Shown one piece after another: positions 54,834 to 63,955 of a DNA stretch of 64,000 nucleotides. Where the stretch lies: NCBI GenBank assembly GCA_017308475.1, contig JAFKEU010000012.1, positions 62,001-126,000 on the forward strand, written 5' to 3'. Numbering within the stretch: position 1 is the first letter of the stretch; each line of letters opens with the position of its first letter. The stretch comes from Alphaproteobacteria bacterium. GTDB taxonomy: Bacteria; Pseudomonadota; Alphaproteobacteria; Micropepsales; Micropepsaceae. The translations under genes were made by a program, and so were the position numbers. The notes below the pieces were generated by a model. The model ran no database searches and had not been told where the DNA came from. It saw only the letters and a program-made list of their open reading frames with translations.

Positions 54834-56348
54834 CTATTCCGCCTCGATCAAGGCGGGCGCGTCGGGGTCCAGCTCCGGCACCTCGGTGACGCCGCGCCCG
54901 ACATGGCTGTTGCGGTAGCCATAGGCGAAATAGAATACCAGGCCGATAGCCGACCAGACCGGAAACAGGATCATCGCCGGCGCCGGCAGGAAGAAGAAGA
55001 GGATGATGCAGCCACCCGCCGACAGGGGCGCGAAAAACCAGATCCATGGTGTGCGGAACGGACGGGCGCGGTCCGGCGCGGTGTAGCGCAGCACCAGCAC
55101 CGCGATGGAGACGATCGCGAAGGCGAAGAGCGTGCCCGAATTGGAGATATCGGCCAGCTGGCCCACCGGCAGGAAGGCTGCCGCCACGGCGACGCAGACA
55201 CCGGTGATCCAGGTCACCACATGCGGTGTCTTGAATCGCGGATGCACCCTGGACAGCACTTCGGGCAGAAGTCCGTCGCGCGACATCACAAAGAAGATGC
55301 GGGTCTGGCCGAACAGCATCATCAGGATCACGGTCGGCAGGGCGATTCCCGCCGCCAGCCCCAACAGGTTTCCGACCAGTGGGTGGTGGATGGCGCGCAG
55401 CACATGGGCCAGCGCCTCGCGCGAACAGACAAGCGGCTGGGTTGTCATCCCGGCGCATTGCGCGGCAAGCGCCATGGAGCCCGGTTCAAGCGCCTCGCCA
55501 TGCGGGCCATAGACCGGCTGGGCGCCGAAGGAGCCGATCGCCCCCGCCGCGACCACGAGATAGATCACGGTGCAGATGGCCAGGCTGCCGATCAGGCCGA
55601 TGGGCAGGTTGCGCTGGGGATTCTTGGTCTCCTCCGCGGCGGTGGAGACGGCATCGAAGCCGACATAGGCAAAGAATATCGAGGCGGCGGCGCCCACCAC
55701 GCCCACCGTGCCCCAGCCATTGGGCAGAAAGGGATGGAAATTGCCGCTCTTTATCACAGGTACGGCCAGCGCGATGAAGGCGCCCAGCGCGACCAGCTTG
55801 ATCAGGACCAGCACGGCGTTGACGTTGGCGCTCTCGCGGGTGCCGATCACCAGCAATATGGTGATCGCCATCGAGATGAAGACGGCCAGAAGATTGACCA
55901 CCCCGCCCGCATAGGGTCCTGCGGCCAGGGCGGGGGGGATCACGATATGCACCTGTGCCAGAAGGCCCACGATATAGCCGGACCAGCCCACCGCGACCGC
56001 GCTGGCCGCGACGGCATATTCCAGGATGAGCGCCCAGCCGACCAGCCAGGCCACCAGCTCGCCCAGCACGGCATAGGAATAGGTGTAGGCCGAGCCCGAG
56101 ACCGGCACCATCGACGCCAGTTCGGCATAGCAGAGCGCGGCCACCGCGCTGACCGCACCGGCGATGACGAAGGAGATCATCATGCCGGGGCCTGCCTTCT
56201 GGGCGGCTTCCGCTGTCAACACGAAGATGCCGGTGCCGATGACGCCGCCGATACCCAAAAGGGTCAGCTGGACGGGGCCCAGCGACCGATGCAGGGATTT
56301 CTTCTCGGCCGTCCGTAAAACGGCATCGAGAGATTTGACGCGCCACAT
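54834..56348 (-). CDS. APC-superfamily amino acid permease (CAT-like)
   Basis: 504 residues from ATG 56348 with a GGAGGG site; the longer frame upstream was rejected. About 12 transmembrane helices. LTLLGIGGVIGTGIFVLTAEAAQKAGPGMMISFVIAGAVSA and FFAYVGFDAVSTAAEETKNPQRNLPIGL are cationic-amino-acid-transporter blocks. It imports amino acids by proton or substrate exchange. Transcribed alone, convergent with the hydrolase gene. Confidence 0.9.
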   Translation of the reverse strand: MWRVKSLDAVLRTAEKKSLHRSLGPVQLTLLGIGGVIGTGIFVLTAEAAQKAGPGMMISFVIAGAVSAVAALCYAELASMVPVSGSAYTYSYAVLGELVAWLVGWALILEYAVAASAVAVGWSGYIVGLLAQVHIVIPPALAAGPYAGGVVNLLAVFISMAITILLVIGTRESANVNAVLVLIKLVALGAFIALAVPVIKSGNFHPFLPNGWGTVGVVGAAASIFFAYVGFDAVSTAAEETKNPQRNLPIGLIGSLAICTVIYLVVAAGAIGSFGAQPVYGPHGEALEPGSMALAAQCAGMTTQPLVCSREALAHVLRAIHHPLVGNLLGLAAGIALPTVILMMLFGQTRIFFVMSRDGLLPEVLSRVHPRFKTPHVVTWITGVCVAVAAAFLPVGQLADISNSGTLFAFAIVSIAVLVLRYTAPDRARPFRTPWIWFFAPLSAGGCIILFFFLPAPAMILFPVWSAIGLVFYFAYGYRNSHVGRGVTEVPELDPDAPALIEAE

Positions 56349-56449
56349 AACCCAACCCTCCGCAACAGCATGCTTATTACGAGCCGGGCCCGTGGCGTAT
56401 TTCAAGCTTCGCGGGTGCGACATGAACGCTCTTTGGGCGTGCCTGTTTT

Positions 56450-56713
56450 TTAGGCCAACACATCCCGGGCGCCCGGATGCCGCTGGAACCAGATCCGGGC
56501 ATATGGGCAGCGTGGTTCCAGCTTGAAGCCGCCGGCGCGCGCGGCATCCGTGATGGCTGCCATAAGCCGGCCGGCCGCGCCAGTGCCGCGCAAGGGCGGT
56601 TCGGCCTCCACATGGGGAATTATATAGACCCCGTCGCGAATGTGATATTCGGCCCACGCCATCAGGCCGTTTTCGGTGAGCTCGAAGCGGTGCCGGTCCC
56701 GGTTGTCGATCAT
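56450..56713 (-). CDS. Small GNAT-like N-acetyltransferase
   Basis: 87 residues from ATG 56713. The compact GNAT fold of the YjdJ/Gcn5-like type is seen in RHRFELTENGLMAWAEYHIRDGVYIIPHVEAEPPLRGTGAAGRLMAAITDAARAGG, with the acetyl-CoA P-loop RGTGAAGRL. The substrate is unknown. Its start overlaps the DUF2842 stop by 4 bp. Confidence 0.86.
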   Translation of the reverse strand: MIDNRDRHRFELTENGLMAWAEYHIRDGVYIIPHVEAEPPLRGTGAAGRLMAAITDAARAGGFKLEPRCPYARIWFQRHPGARDVLA

Positions 56714-56925
56714 TGCTTCGCCGGTTCGCGGTACATCCAGCGCAACGACAGGCCGATTGGGATGATCCAGGCCGTCCCCGCCAGGGCATAGAACAGCAGG
56801 GTCACATACCAGGGGGCGCCCGGCAGGACGCGCCACTGCAGCCCCGCAATGAACAGGGCATAGACCGGCAGCCAGATGAAAACGATCAGGATGGCGGCGA
56901 TCAGGGTCTTGGTACGGCGGGACAT
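56710..56925 (-). CDS. DUF2842 small membrane protein
   Basis: 71 residues with two transmembrane helices. RRTKTLIAAILIVFIWLPVYAL and LPGAPWYVTLLFYALAGTAWIIPIGLSLRWM are the DUF2842 signature, confined to alphaproteobacteria and often near ctaA. Function unknown. It is divergent from ctaA and coupled to the GNAT gene. Confidence 0.88.
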   Translation of the reverse strand: MSRRTKTLIAAILIVFIWLPVYALFIAGLQWRVLPGAPWYVTLLFYALAGTAWIIPIGLSLRWMYREPAKQ

Positions 56926-56990
56926 TTTGGCCTTGGACGGGAACGCGGTGGAAGGCTATCAGAGCCGCAAGGAGCGATGCGACCGATAAA

Positions 56991-58031
56991 ATGACCACCG
57001 CGACAGGTTTCTGGAAAAGCCGCCAGGCCGTTGGGGGCTGGCTGCTGGGCGTGGCCGTGGTGATCCTGGCGATGATCACCATCGGCGGGCTGACGCGGCT
57101 GACGGGATCTGGCCTTTCCATCACCGAATGGGACCCGATCATGGGCGCCATTCCGCCGCTGAACCACGCGCAATGGCTGGAGGCGTTCCACAAATACCAG
57201 CAGATCCCGCAATACACGCTGGAAAACCGGGGCATGACCCTGGAAGGCTTCAAGGCGATCTTCTGGTGGGAATGGGCGCACCGCTTCCTGGGGCGCTTGC
57301 TGGGGTTCGTGTTCTTCGTGCCCTTCGTCTGGTTCGCCGCCGTAGGCGCGATCAAACGCAGCGACTGGCCGCGCATGCTTCTGCTGTTTCTGCTGGGTGG
57401 GCTTCAGGGCCTGATCGGGTGGTGGATGGTGGCCAGCGGGCTAGAAGTGCGCGTGTCCGTCAGCCAGTACCGCCTCGCAATCCATCTGGGCACCGCGCTG
57501 CTCCTGCTGGTGGCGATGATCTGGATCGCGCTGGAATATCTCAAAGGGTCCAATGGCGGCAGCGTATCGGACAAGGACAGGGGCGACGCGCGGCGCGGCT
57601 ATGCATTTGCCGCGCTGGTCTATGTGCAGATGCTGCTGGGCGCGCTGGTGGCGGGGCTGCATGCGGGTCTGGTCTACAACACCTGGCCCGACATGAACGG
57701 CCGCATATTCCCGGAAAATGCCTTTTTCCACGCGCCCTGGTGGATCAATTTCTTCGAGAATGACGGCCTGGCCCAGTTCGACCACCGTATCGGCGCCTAC
57801 GTCGTCGCTGGTTTCGCTGCCTATGTTTATGCCAAAGGCATCAAGCTGACGGGTGCGGCCAAGACCAGCGCCAAGCTGGTGGCCGTCATCACCACTGTCC
57901 AGGTCGGTCTCGGCATTGCCACGCTGCTCTTGATGGTGCCCGAGCATCTGGCCGCGGCGCACCAAGTCACCGCGGCCCTTCTGCTGTCAGCGTCCGTCTG
58001 GCACGCGTTCGAACTGAAGCACCGGGCTTAA
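56991..58031 (+). CDS. ctaA: Heme A synthase (COX15/CtaA)
   Basis: 346 residues, eight transmembrane helices. It oxidises heme O to heme A for cytochrome c oxidase. ITIGGLTRLTGSGLSITEWDPIMGAIPPLN opens the protein; His ligands lie in WAHRFLGRLLG, AIHLGTALL, FDHRIGAYVVAG and AAHQVTAALLL. It overlaps the convergent metY stop by 4 bp. Together with hemA and hemB it shows an aerobic heme pathway. Confidence 0.94.
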   Translation: MTTATGFWKSRQAVGGWLLGVAVVILAMITIGGLTRLTGSGLSITEWDPIMGAIPPLNHAQWLEAFHKYQQIPQYTLENRGMTLEGFKAIFWWEWAHRFLGRLLGFVFFVPFVWFAAVGAIKRSDWPRMLLLFLLGGLQGLIGWWMVASGLEVRVSVSQYRLAIHLGTALLLLVAMIWIALEYLKGSNGGSVSDKDRGDARRGYAFAALVYVQMLLGALVAGLHAGLVYNTWPDMNGRIFPENAFFHAPWWINFFENDGLAQFDHRIGAYVVAGFAAYVYAKGIKLTGAAKTSAKLVAVITTVQVGLGIATLLLMVPEHLAAAHQVTAALLLSASVWHAFELKHRA

Positions 58032-59296
58032 ACCATCGCCTGTTCGAGATCCGCAATAATATCCGCACTATCCTCGATGCCGATCGACAGGCGCACCACG
58101 TCCGGTCCCGCGCCCGCCTTCACCCGGTCCTCATCGGAAAGCTGGCGGTGGGTGGTCGATGCCGGGTGGATGATCAGGCTGCGTGTGTCGCCGATATTGG
58201 CCAGGTGGCTGAACAACTGCACACTGTTGACCATCTTCATGCCCGCCTCATAGCCGCCCTTCAGGCCGAAGGTGAACACGCTGCCCGCACCCTTGGGACA
58301 GTATTTTTTGTGCAAGGCGTAAGACGGATTGTCGTCCAGTCCCGCATAGTTGACCCAGCTCACCTTCGGATTGGCCTTGAGCCATTTGGCGACCGTCAGC
58401 GCGTTGTCGCAATGCTTCTGCATCCGCAGCGGCAAGGTCTCGATCCCGGTCTGCACCAGAAAAGCGTTCATCGGCGACAGGGCCGGCCCCAGGTCGCGCA
58501 GGCCCAGCACCCGGCAGGCGATGGCGAATGCCATGTCGCCGAACGTCTCCCACAGCTTCATGCCGTGATAGGACGGGCAGGGCTCGGACAGGGTGGGGAA
58601 CTTGCCGTTGCCGTAATCGAATTTGCCCGCATCGATAATGACGCCGGCCATGGAATTGCCGTGGCCACCCAGAAACTTGGTGGCCGAGTGCAGCACGATA
58701 TCGGCGCCCCATTCGACCGGCCGGATCAGGTAGGGCGTGGCCAGCGTGTTGTCGATGATCAGCGGAACGCCGGCGTCGTGGGCGATCTTCGCCAGCGCCT
58801 CGATATCGGTGATCAGGCCGCCGGGATTGGCGATGCTTTCGGCGAACAGCGCCTTGGTCTTGCCGTCGATCTGGCGCTTGAAGCTGTCGGGATCGGTGGT
58901 ATCTGCCCACTTCACATGCCAGTCGAACTTGGCGAAGCCTTGGGAGAACTGGTTGATCGAGCCGCCATAGAGCTGTCGGGCCGCCACGATGTTGGCGCCC
59001 GGTTCCATCAGCGTATGCAGGGCCAGAAGCTGCGCCGCATGGCCGGACGCGCAGGAAAGTCCCGCCCGCCCGCCTTCCAGCGCCGCCACGCGCTCTTCCA
59101 GCACGGCATTGGTGGGGTTCATGATGCGCGAATAGATGTTGCCGAAGACCTGCAGGTTGAACAGCGCCGCGGCATGGTCGGCGTCTTCGAACACGAAGGC
59201 GGTGGTCTGGTAGATCGGTGTCGCCCGCGCGCCGGTTGCGGGGTCGGGCTGGGCACCGGCATGCACGGACAGGGTGCTGAATCCATAATCGGCCAC
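58028..59296 (-). CDS. metY: O-acetylhomoserine sulfhydrylase family PLP enzyme
   Basis: 422 residues from GTG 59296, chosen because AGGAGG stands 6 bp upstream. Cys/Met-metabolism PLP family: [45 protein letters not shown] and the PLP-Lys [16 protein letters not shown]. The length and [14 protein letters not shown] insert favour O-acetylhomoserine aminocarboxypropyltransferase over cystathionine enzymes. It makes homocysteine from O-acetylhomoserine and sulfide. Confidence 0.9.
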   Translation of the reverse strand: MADYGFSTLSVHAGAQPDPATGARATPIYQTTAFVFEDADHAAALFNLQVFGNIYSRIMNPTNAVLEERVAALEGGRAGLSCASGHAAQLLALHTLMEPGANIVAARQLYGGSINQFSQGFAKFDWHVKWADTTDPDSFKRQIDGKTKALFAESIANPGGLITDIEALAKIAHDAGVPLIIDNTLATPYLIRPVEWGADIVLHSATKFLGGHGNSMAGVIIDAGKFDYGNGKFPTLSEPCPSYHGMKLWETFGDMAFAIACRVLGLRDLGPALSPMNAFLVQTGIETLPLRMQKHCDNALTVAKWLKANPKVSWVNYAGLDDNPSYALHKKYCPKGAGSVFTFGLKGGYEAGMKMVNSVQLFSHLANIGDTRSLIIHPASTTHRQLSDEDRVKAGAGPDVVRLSIGIEDSADIIADLEQAMV

Positions 59297-59307
59297 GGAT
59301 GTCCTCC

Positions 59308-59913
59308 TCAATTCAGATGTTCTATTTCCAACTCGTGTTCCACCCGCCGCACCCAGGCCGCGACATGGGTGGGAAGGCTCAGGCCCGCCTGGTGGGCAAA
59401 GCGTGTATAGGCCACCAGCGCACTATCGGCGAGTGACAGCTTTTCCCCGACGAAATAGCGGCGGGGGGCAAGGTGTCCTTCCATCAGGCCCAGAACGGCG
59501 TCGCAGCGCAGCGGCAGGCCGGGATCGATCTCGTGGTCCGCCAGCTTCAGATAGTGCTTCTTGAAGCGCAGCACGGCCAGGGCGGTTTCGTGGCTGTACT
59601 GTTCCCAGAACAGCCACTGGTACATCAGCGCGCGATCAAAGGGATCATCCGGGATCAGGTCGGAGCCTTCGGCCAGCAGCAGCATGATGGCGTTGGACTG
59701 GGCCAGCACCCGTCCATCGGGCCAGGTCACGGTGGGCACCTGGCCGGCCGGATTCAGCGCCAGGAAATCGGCGGTACGGGTTTCGCGCGCCAGCACGCTG
59801 GTTTCCACCCAGTCGTAGGGAATGCCCAGCCGGTCGGCGACGAACTTCACCTTCAGGCAGTTGCCCGAGATGGAGTCGCCATAAACGGTCATGGAAGCAT
59901 TATCGAGCGACAT
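59308..59913 (-). CDS. Glutathione S-transferase family protein
   Basis: 201 residues. The thioredoxin-like N-domain (MTVYGDSISGNCLKVKFVADRLGIPY…NPAGQVPTVTWPDGRVLAQSNAIMLLLAE) with the cis-Pro loop and the helical C-domain (LADSALVAYTRFAHQAG) are intact; Ser in the SGNC segment may be catalytic. Starts inside the stop of the CoA-binding gene (TGATG) and precedes metY by 11 bp: one operon. The substrate is unknown. Confidence 0.88.
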   Translation of the reverse strand: MSLDNASMTVYGDSISGNCLKVKFVADRLGIPYDWVETSVLARETRTADFLALNPAGQVPTVTWPDGRVLAQSNAIMLLLAEGSDLIPDDPFDRALMYQWLFWEQYSHETALAVLRFKKHYLKLADHEIDPGLPLRCDAVLGLMEGHLAPRRYFVGEKLSLADSALVAYTRFAHQAGLSLPTHVAAWVRRVEHELEIEHLN

Positions 59914-60443
59914 CAATTCTTTCCGAGACTGCCGCCCTTGCCGAACAGCAGCGGCTTGCGGTTGTCGATGACCTTGCGGTTGATGCCCAGCCAGCCCATC
60001 TCGCCCGAGAAACGGCCATGCTCGATCTTGGGGCAGCGGTCCATGATGACGGTCAGGCCCGCATCCCTGCCGATCCGTTCGGCTTCCTCGCTGATCACGC
60101 CAAGCTGCATCCACAGTACTTTCACGCCCAGCCGGTCCTTTTCTGCCACAACCTCGCGTGCAATTTCCGGTGCATATTTGGCTTCGCGGAAGATGTCGAC
60201 CATGTCGACGGGCCCGATCTCTGAAGAATTTGGCACGTCCTTCAGGCTGGCATAGACGGTCTGGCCCAGAATCGTCTTGCCCGCGGCGCCGGGATTGATG
60301 GGGATGACTTTGTATCCTTTGTTCAGCAGGTACATCATCGCGAAATAGGAGGGGCGGATCTCGTTGGCGCTGGCTCCGACCATGGCGATGGTCTTGACCG
60401 AACGCAGGATGGATTTGATCAGGCTGTCGGGATAGCCGGGCAT
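59913..60443 (-). CDS. CoA-binding domain protein (YccU-like)
   Basis: 176 residues from ATG 60443, which overlaps the crotonase stop (TAATG); a longer start at 60455 would overlap by 13 bp. The Rossmann CoA-binding fold shows SVKTIAMVGASANEIRPSYFAMMYLLNKGYKVIPINP and VDIFREAKYAPEIAREVV, ending in DRCPKIEH. Homologues (YccU) bind CoA and have no assigned reaction. Sits between a crotonase and a GST. Confidence 0.87.
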   Translation of the reverse strand: MPGYPDSLIKSILRSVKTIAMVGASANEIRPSYFAMMYLLNKGYKVIPINPGAAGKTILGQTVYASLKDVPNSSEIGPVDMVDIFREAKYAPEIAREVVAEKDRLGVKVLWMQLGVISEEAERIGRDAGLTVIMDRCPKIEHGRFSGEMGWLGINRKVIDNRKPLLFGKGGSLGKN

Positions 60444-61240
60444 TACGCAGGCCATTTGGGTTCGCGTTTGTCGAGGAATGCGCCAATGCCTTCGGTGGCC
60501 TCGGCATCCAGCATGTTCTCGGTCATCACCCGGCTGGCATGGTCGTACGCGTCGGCCAGCGGCATCTCCAGCTGGCGATAGAAGGCTTGCTTGCCGGCTT
60601 TCAGCGTGCGGCGCGGCTTGGCGGCGATCTGCCCGGCAAGTGAAAGGGTTTCCGCTTCCAGCAACTCCGCCGCCACCACCCGGTTTACCAGGCCGATGCG
60701 GCGCGCTTCCTCGGCGTCGATCATCTCGCCTGTCAGCAGCATCTCCATCGCCGCCTTGCGCCCCACATTGCGCGACAGCGCCACCATGGGCGTGGAACAG
60801 AACAGCCCGATATTGACGCCGGGCGTGGCGAAGCGCGCGGCGCTGGACGCCACCGCAAGGTCGCAGCTGGCCACCATCTGGCAGCCGGCGGCCGTGGCCA
60901 CGCCCTGGACCATCGCGATCACCGGCTTGGGATTGGTCACGATGGCCTGCATCATCGCCGAGCAGCGCGTGAACAGTTCCGCAAAGGCAGCCGCTCCCCC
61001 ATCGGGACCCGCGCGCAGCGCCCGCATCTCCTTCAGGTCGTGGCCGGCGCAGAAGACATTGCCCGCCGCCGCGACCAGGATCACCCGCGTGGCGCCGTCC
61101 GTTGCCGCCCCCTCAAGCGCCGCCGCCAGGGCTGCGATCAGTTCGGACGACAGGGCGTTGCGCTGGGCGGGACGGTTGAGCGTCAGCCGCAGCACCCCGT
61201 CACGGCGGGTGGACAAAAGCAGGGGCGGGGCGTTGGTCAT
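60443..61240 (-). CDS. Enoyl-CoA hydratase/isomerase family protein
   Basis: 265 residues. Crotonase fold: LRLTLNRPAQRNALSSELI, GNVFCAGHDLKEM (oxyanion hole), VQGVATAAGCQMVASCDLAVAS and NIGLFCSTPMVALSRNVG. The usual Glu pair is not obvious at the second position, so the reaction may be other than hydration. First of the four-gene operon to metY. Confidence 0.87.
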   Translation of the reverse strand: MTNAPPLLLSTRRDGVLRLTLNRPAQRNALSSELIAALAAALEGAATDGATRVILVAAAGNVFCAGHDLKEMRALRAGPDGGAAAFAELFTRCSAMMQAIVTNPKPVIAMVQGVATAAGCQMVASCDLAVASSAARFATPGVNIGLFCSTPMVALSRNVGRKAAMEMLLTGEMIDAEEARRIGLVNRVVAAELLEAETLSLAGQIAAKPRRTLKAGKQAFYRQLEMPLADAYDHASRVMTENMLDAEATEGIGAFLDKREPKWPA

Positions 61241-61304
61241 GACCGCAATCTAATGCGCCGCGGGGCCTTTGCCACCCCTTGGGGCCGCATGACAGGCCGG
61301 TGCG

Positions 61305-61772
61305 CTACAGGAAGCGGACGAATGTGCGCGCGCCCTTTTCGTCCGGTTCGCTGAGCTCGATCTGCCGGGGTTCGCCATTGACGACCCCGTAGTGGCCATT
61401 GCCGTCGCGAAAGATGATGGTGCGTCCGGTCGCGGCCATGGCCCTGATCAGGGACCGGACCTTGGGCGATCTCCAGGCGCCCGGCCGGCCGCTGTCGGTC
61501 ACGCCGTTCAGTTCCTTGAAGCTGTTGGTGTAGTAGAACAGCATGCCGCTGCGATCGGGCCGCAATTCAGCGGGCAGGGGCCTGGGTCCGGTCTGCGAGC
61601 CCAGCCAGACACAGACGAATTCCCGGCAGGGGACCGGGCGCTCCGCATAGATCCCGCAGCCATCGCCCACCTTGCAATGCGGGCACCACCGGTACGCAGG
61701 CTTCTGCAGGACCGCAATGTCCAGCAGCTTGCAGCACAGGGTGCAGGTTCCGCAGTGGTTGGGCTCGGCCAT
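61305..61772 (-). CDS. YkgJ-like cysteine-cluster protein
   Basis: 155 residues. A dense Cys cluster opens the protein (CGTCTLCCKLLDI, WCPHCKVGDGCGIYAERPVPCREFVCVW), the CxxCxxCC-type signature of YkgJ/UPF0153 proteins, presumed to bind zinc or Fe-S. No function is established. It stands alone upstream of the crotonase operon. Confidence 0.86.
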   Translation of the reverse strand: MAEPNHCGTCTLCCKLLDIAVLQKPAYRWCPHCKVGDGCGIYAERPVPCREFVCVWLGSQTGPRPLPAELRPDRSGMLFYYTNSFKELNGVTDSGRPGAWRSPKVRSLIRAMAATGRTIIFRDGNGHYGVVNGEPRQIELSEPDEKGARTFVRFL

Positions 61773-61886
61773 GGCCGCAGTTTATCCCAACTGTGACCGG
61801 GTGCGAAAAGCCCTGTCTGCAGGGCCGCGATAGTGTATAGGCTGGTTGGCTGCGGCGGGGCATGTTCCCCAGATCATTCCGGGGGC

Positions 61887-62990
61887 ATGATGAGCGAGCA
61901 GGGCGCCACGGCGGAACGGTTTGGCGCCGGCCCGGTCCTCAGGGAAAGCAGCCCGTCACTCCAATCGCGCCGCCATATCCAGTTGCGCCAGCAGCTTCTG
62001 CGTGCCCATCCGGAGGCCGCGGCGCTGGCCCAGCCCGACCATCGGGGGGCCTATGGCGCGCTCGCCATCCTGGCGCTGCATTGGACGGTCTGCTGGTGGG
62101 TGGCGGGGACCGGCGTGCTGACGGTTTTCCTGACCGCCTTCTTCGTGGGCCAGTTGGTGATCCATTCCGCCGGGGCGCTGCTGCACGAAACCGCGCATCG
62201 CCTGGTATTCCGCGGCCGGCGGGCCAAGCTGGCCTTCGACCTGCTGCTGGAGGTGATCCTGATCAGCTTCTCCCTGCAGCTCACCTATCAGCACGAGCAT
62301 GTCTCGCTGCACCATCCCTTCCTGGGAAATTACGAACGCGACTATGAGCATGAGGACAATTGCCGGTATCTGGCACGCCGCCGCTTCCGCGCGGCCCATC
62401 CGGTGCTGGAGAAGCTGATGGTGGCCGGCCAGCTGGTGGTGGCGCTGCTGCCGCTGGGCTTTCTGGTCAGCGACCGCATTTTCCTGCCGGTCTATCGCCG
62501 GGCCACGGGTCGGGCGGTGCGCGATACGCAGCGGCAAATGGCGTCCACCCGGCCCTCCGTGGGCGAGCGGGCGCTGTTCATGGCGGTGTCCGCCGCCGCG
62601 CTGGTCTTGCTGTGGCTGGCATTTGGCTGGCTCGCGGTGCTGTACCAGGTGTGGTCGCTGTCGATCTTCCGGGGCAAGGCCGGCATCACCAATCTGGGCC
62701 AGTCGCTGGCCGAGCACCCCGGCGACGACGGCGAAAATCCCACCCGCTCAAGCTATGGCTGGCTGAACTGGATACTGTTCAACACCGGCTATCATCACGA
62801 GCACCATACCTTTCCCCAGGTGCCCTGGACCCGGCTGCCGCAGCTGACGGCGCTGGCCCCCGAAATCTTCAACCAGGAGGAGCCGCGCTCCTATTTCCGC
62901 TGCTGGTGGGACCATGTGCGGGCCGATTTCAGCCCCTCGCGCCGCAACGACTTCCAGCGCCGGCCCGACCCGGCCCGCTGCGCCGGCTGA
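61887..62990 (+). CDS. Fatty-acid desaturase / hydroxylase-family membrane protein
   Basis: 367 residues from ATG 61887. Several transmembrane segments and the three His boxes of membrane di-iron desaturases: HETAHR, QHEHVSLHH and HHEHH. The boxes and the GNYERDYEHEDNCRYL insert are closest to the sphingolipid-desaturase-like branch. It introduces a double bond or hydroxyl into a lipid acyl chain at the inner membrane. The substrate is undetermined. Confidence 0.87.
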   Translation: MMSEQGATAERFGAGPVLRESSPSLQSRRHIQLRQQLLRAHPEAAALAQPDHRGAYGALAILALHWTVCWWVAGTGVLTVFLTAFFVGQLVIHSAGALLHETAHRLVFRGRRAKLAFDLLLEVILISFSLQLTYQHEHVSLHHPFLGNYERDYEHEDNCRYLARRRFRAAHPVLEKLMVAGQLVVALLPLGFLVSDRIFLPVYRRATGRAVRDTQRQMASTRPSVGERALFMAVSAAALVLLWLAFGWLAVLYQVWSLSIFRGKAGITNLGQSLAEHPGDDGENPTRSSYGWLNWILFNTGYHHEHHTFPQVPWTRLPQLTALAPEIFNQEEPRSYFRCWWDHVRADFSPSRRNDFQRRPDPARCAG

Positions 62991-63040
62991 ATGGCGATGA
63001 TACACTTCCCATACCCAGACACTATGGCTAGTCTCCCCGC

Positions 63041-63676
63041 ATGGGGGACGATTTCAGAACTCTTACGGCTGAAGAATTTGAGCGCTGGTTGACGCCTTTG
63101 GAGGCGGCAGCGGCATTAGCCCCCGTGGGCCCCAAGGTTGCCGCTGCTCAGTTACTCGAAGCCGCGCGCGCTGAGATGGTTCGCACAGCTGCAGAAATGA
63201 TCTACTGCGAGCCAAAAAATTCTCCATCATTTGCGGCGGAACAACGGGCTGAGGTGCCCTCATATTTTTGGGCACACGTCGCTGGCAATTCCAATTTTTG
63301 GGATACCGGCATTGTTAGAATGTGGTTCGGTAATACCCCGTATTTCAGGGTACCCACGGCCTTCAGGTGCTTAAATGTACGTTTCAACCCTGAAGATGTC
63401 GCCAAACTCAAACCTAGGACCCCGCGACAGGTTTTAGCGGACGAGAAGGCGGTCCCCGCACCTATTCAGCGCGATTCCGGCGTCAAAGCCCCACCATTGC
63501 CCAAAGCGGCCCTGGACGCTTGGTATGTCGCCTACAAACTGGCGTACTCCGATAGAGAGCGAACGTTAGATCACGCCTGGGATCACGCCAAAGCGGCCTT
63601 CCCAGAAAAGACCGTGACTCGCGATGCCGTCCGCAAATTGATGGCCGGAGGAAAACCGGGGCCACGACCAAAGTAG
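63041..63676 (+). CDS. Hypothetical protein of atypical composition
   Basis: 211 residues with lower GC and different codon use from all upstream genes. The N-terminal half has EEFERWLTPLEAAAAL and SYFWAHVAGNSNFWDTGI; the C-terminal region (TLDHAWDHAKAAFPEKTVTRDAVRKLMAGGKPGPRPK) could be a small helical DNA-binding tail. I do not recognise a family. With the repeats that follow it may mark the edge of transferred DNA. Confidence 0.6.
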   Translation: MGDDFRTLTAEEFERWLTPLEAAAALAPVGPKVAAAQLLEAARAEMVRTAAEMIYCEPKNSPSFAAEQRAEVPSYFWAHVAGNSNFWDTGIVRMWFGNTPYFRVPTAFRCLNVRFNPEDVAKLKPRTPRQVLADEKAVPAPIQRDSGVKAPPLPKAALDAWYVAYKLAYSDRERTLDHAWDHAKAAFPEKTVTRDAVRKLMAGGKPGPRPK

Positions 63677-63684
63677 CGGCGCGA

Positions 63685-63803
63685 CGGCGGAATTGTCGCT
63701 GCTTTCGGCGGAATTCCTCTTGTTAAACCATTGATATTAAATAATACGCCGAAAAGTTCCGCCGAATGGCGGCGGAATGGGCGCGGAAATAGTCGGCGGA
63801 ATT
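63685..63803. repeat. Iteron-like CGGCGGAATT repeats around an AT-rich segment
   Basis: CGGCGGAATT occurs at 63685, 63706 and 63794, with a one-base variant at 63770 and an inverted form (TTCCGCCG) at 63757. Between the second and the inverted copy lies an AT-rich stretch (about 63720-63748). The layout resembles iterons or integrase/regulator sites beside a melting region. Confidence 0.6.
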
Positions 63804-63824
63804 GCAATCCGGCACAAACAGAAA

Positions 63825-63844
63825 CGCGCCCGGCAAGGGGCGCG
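63825..63844. repeat. GC hairpin in the right-end gap
   Basis: CGCGCCC and GGGCGCG pair across GGCAAG, flanked by AAA and TGTTT. It may be the terminator of the gene ending at 63676 or part of the following leader. Confidence 0.5.
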
Positions 63845-63881
63845 CTGTTTGAAATCGCTAGTGAAAGATCGGAGGTGTCTC

Positions 63882-63911
63882 ATGCGGTACTCCGACCGCA
63901 CGAGAAGATAG
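63882..63911 (+). CDS. Nine-residue leader-peptide-like ORF
   Basis: ATG 63882 has a strong GGAGG 6 bp upstream and encodes MRYSDRTRR. The last two sense codons are AGA AGA, rare in this GC-rich genome, followed by TAG and then at once by a strong terminator. This is the layout of an attenuation leader controlling a gene to the right of the window (inference). It might also be chance. Confidence 0.4.
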   Translation: MRYSDRTRR

Positions 63912-63915
63912 CCGG

Positions 63916-63955
63916 AAGCCCCTTGGCTCGCAAGAGTCAGGGGGCTTTCCCTTTT
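63916..63955 (+). terminator. Strong hairpin terminator at the right end
   Basis: A 14-bp stem with two G-T pairs (AAGCCCCTTGGCTC / GAGTCAGGGGGCTT) and a GCAA tetraloop is followed by tttcccttttc. It directly follows the short ORF. Confidence 0.85.

Noticed and set aside
63685-63803. CRISPR array at the right end
   Set aside because: The repeats are only 10 bp, irregularly spaced and partly inverted, and no cas genes are present.
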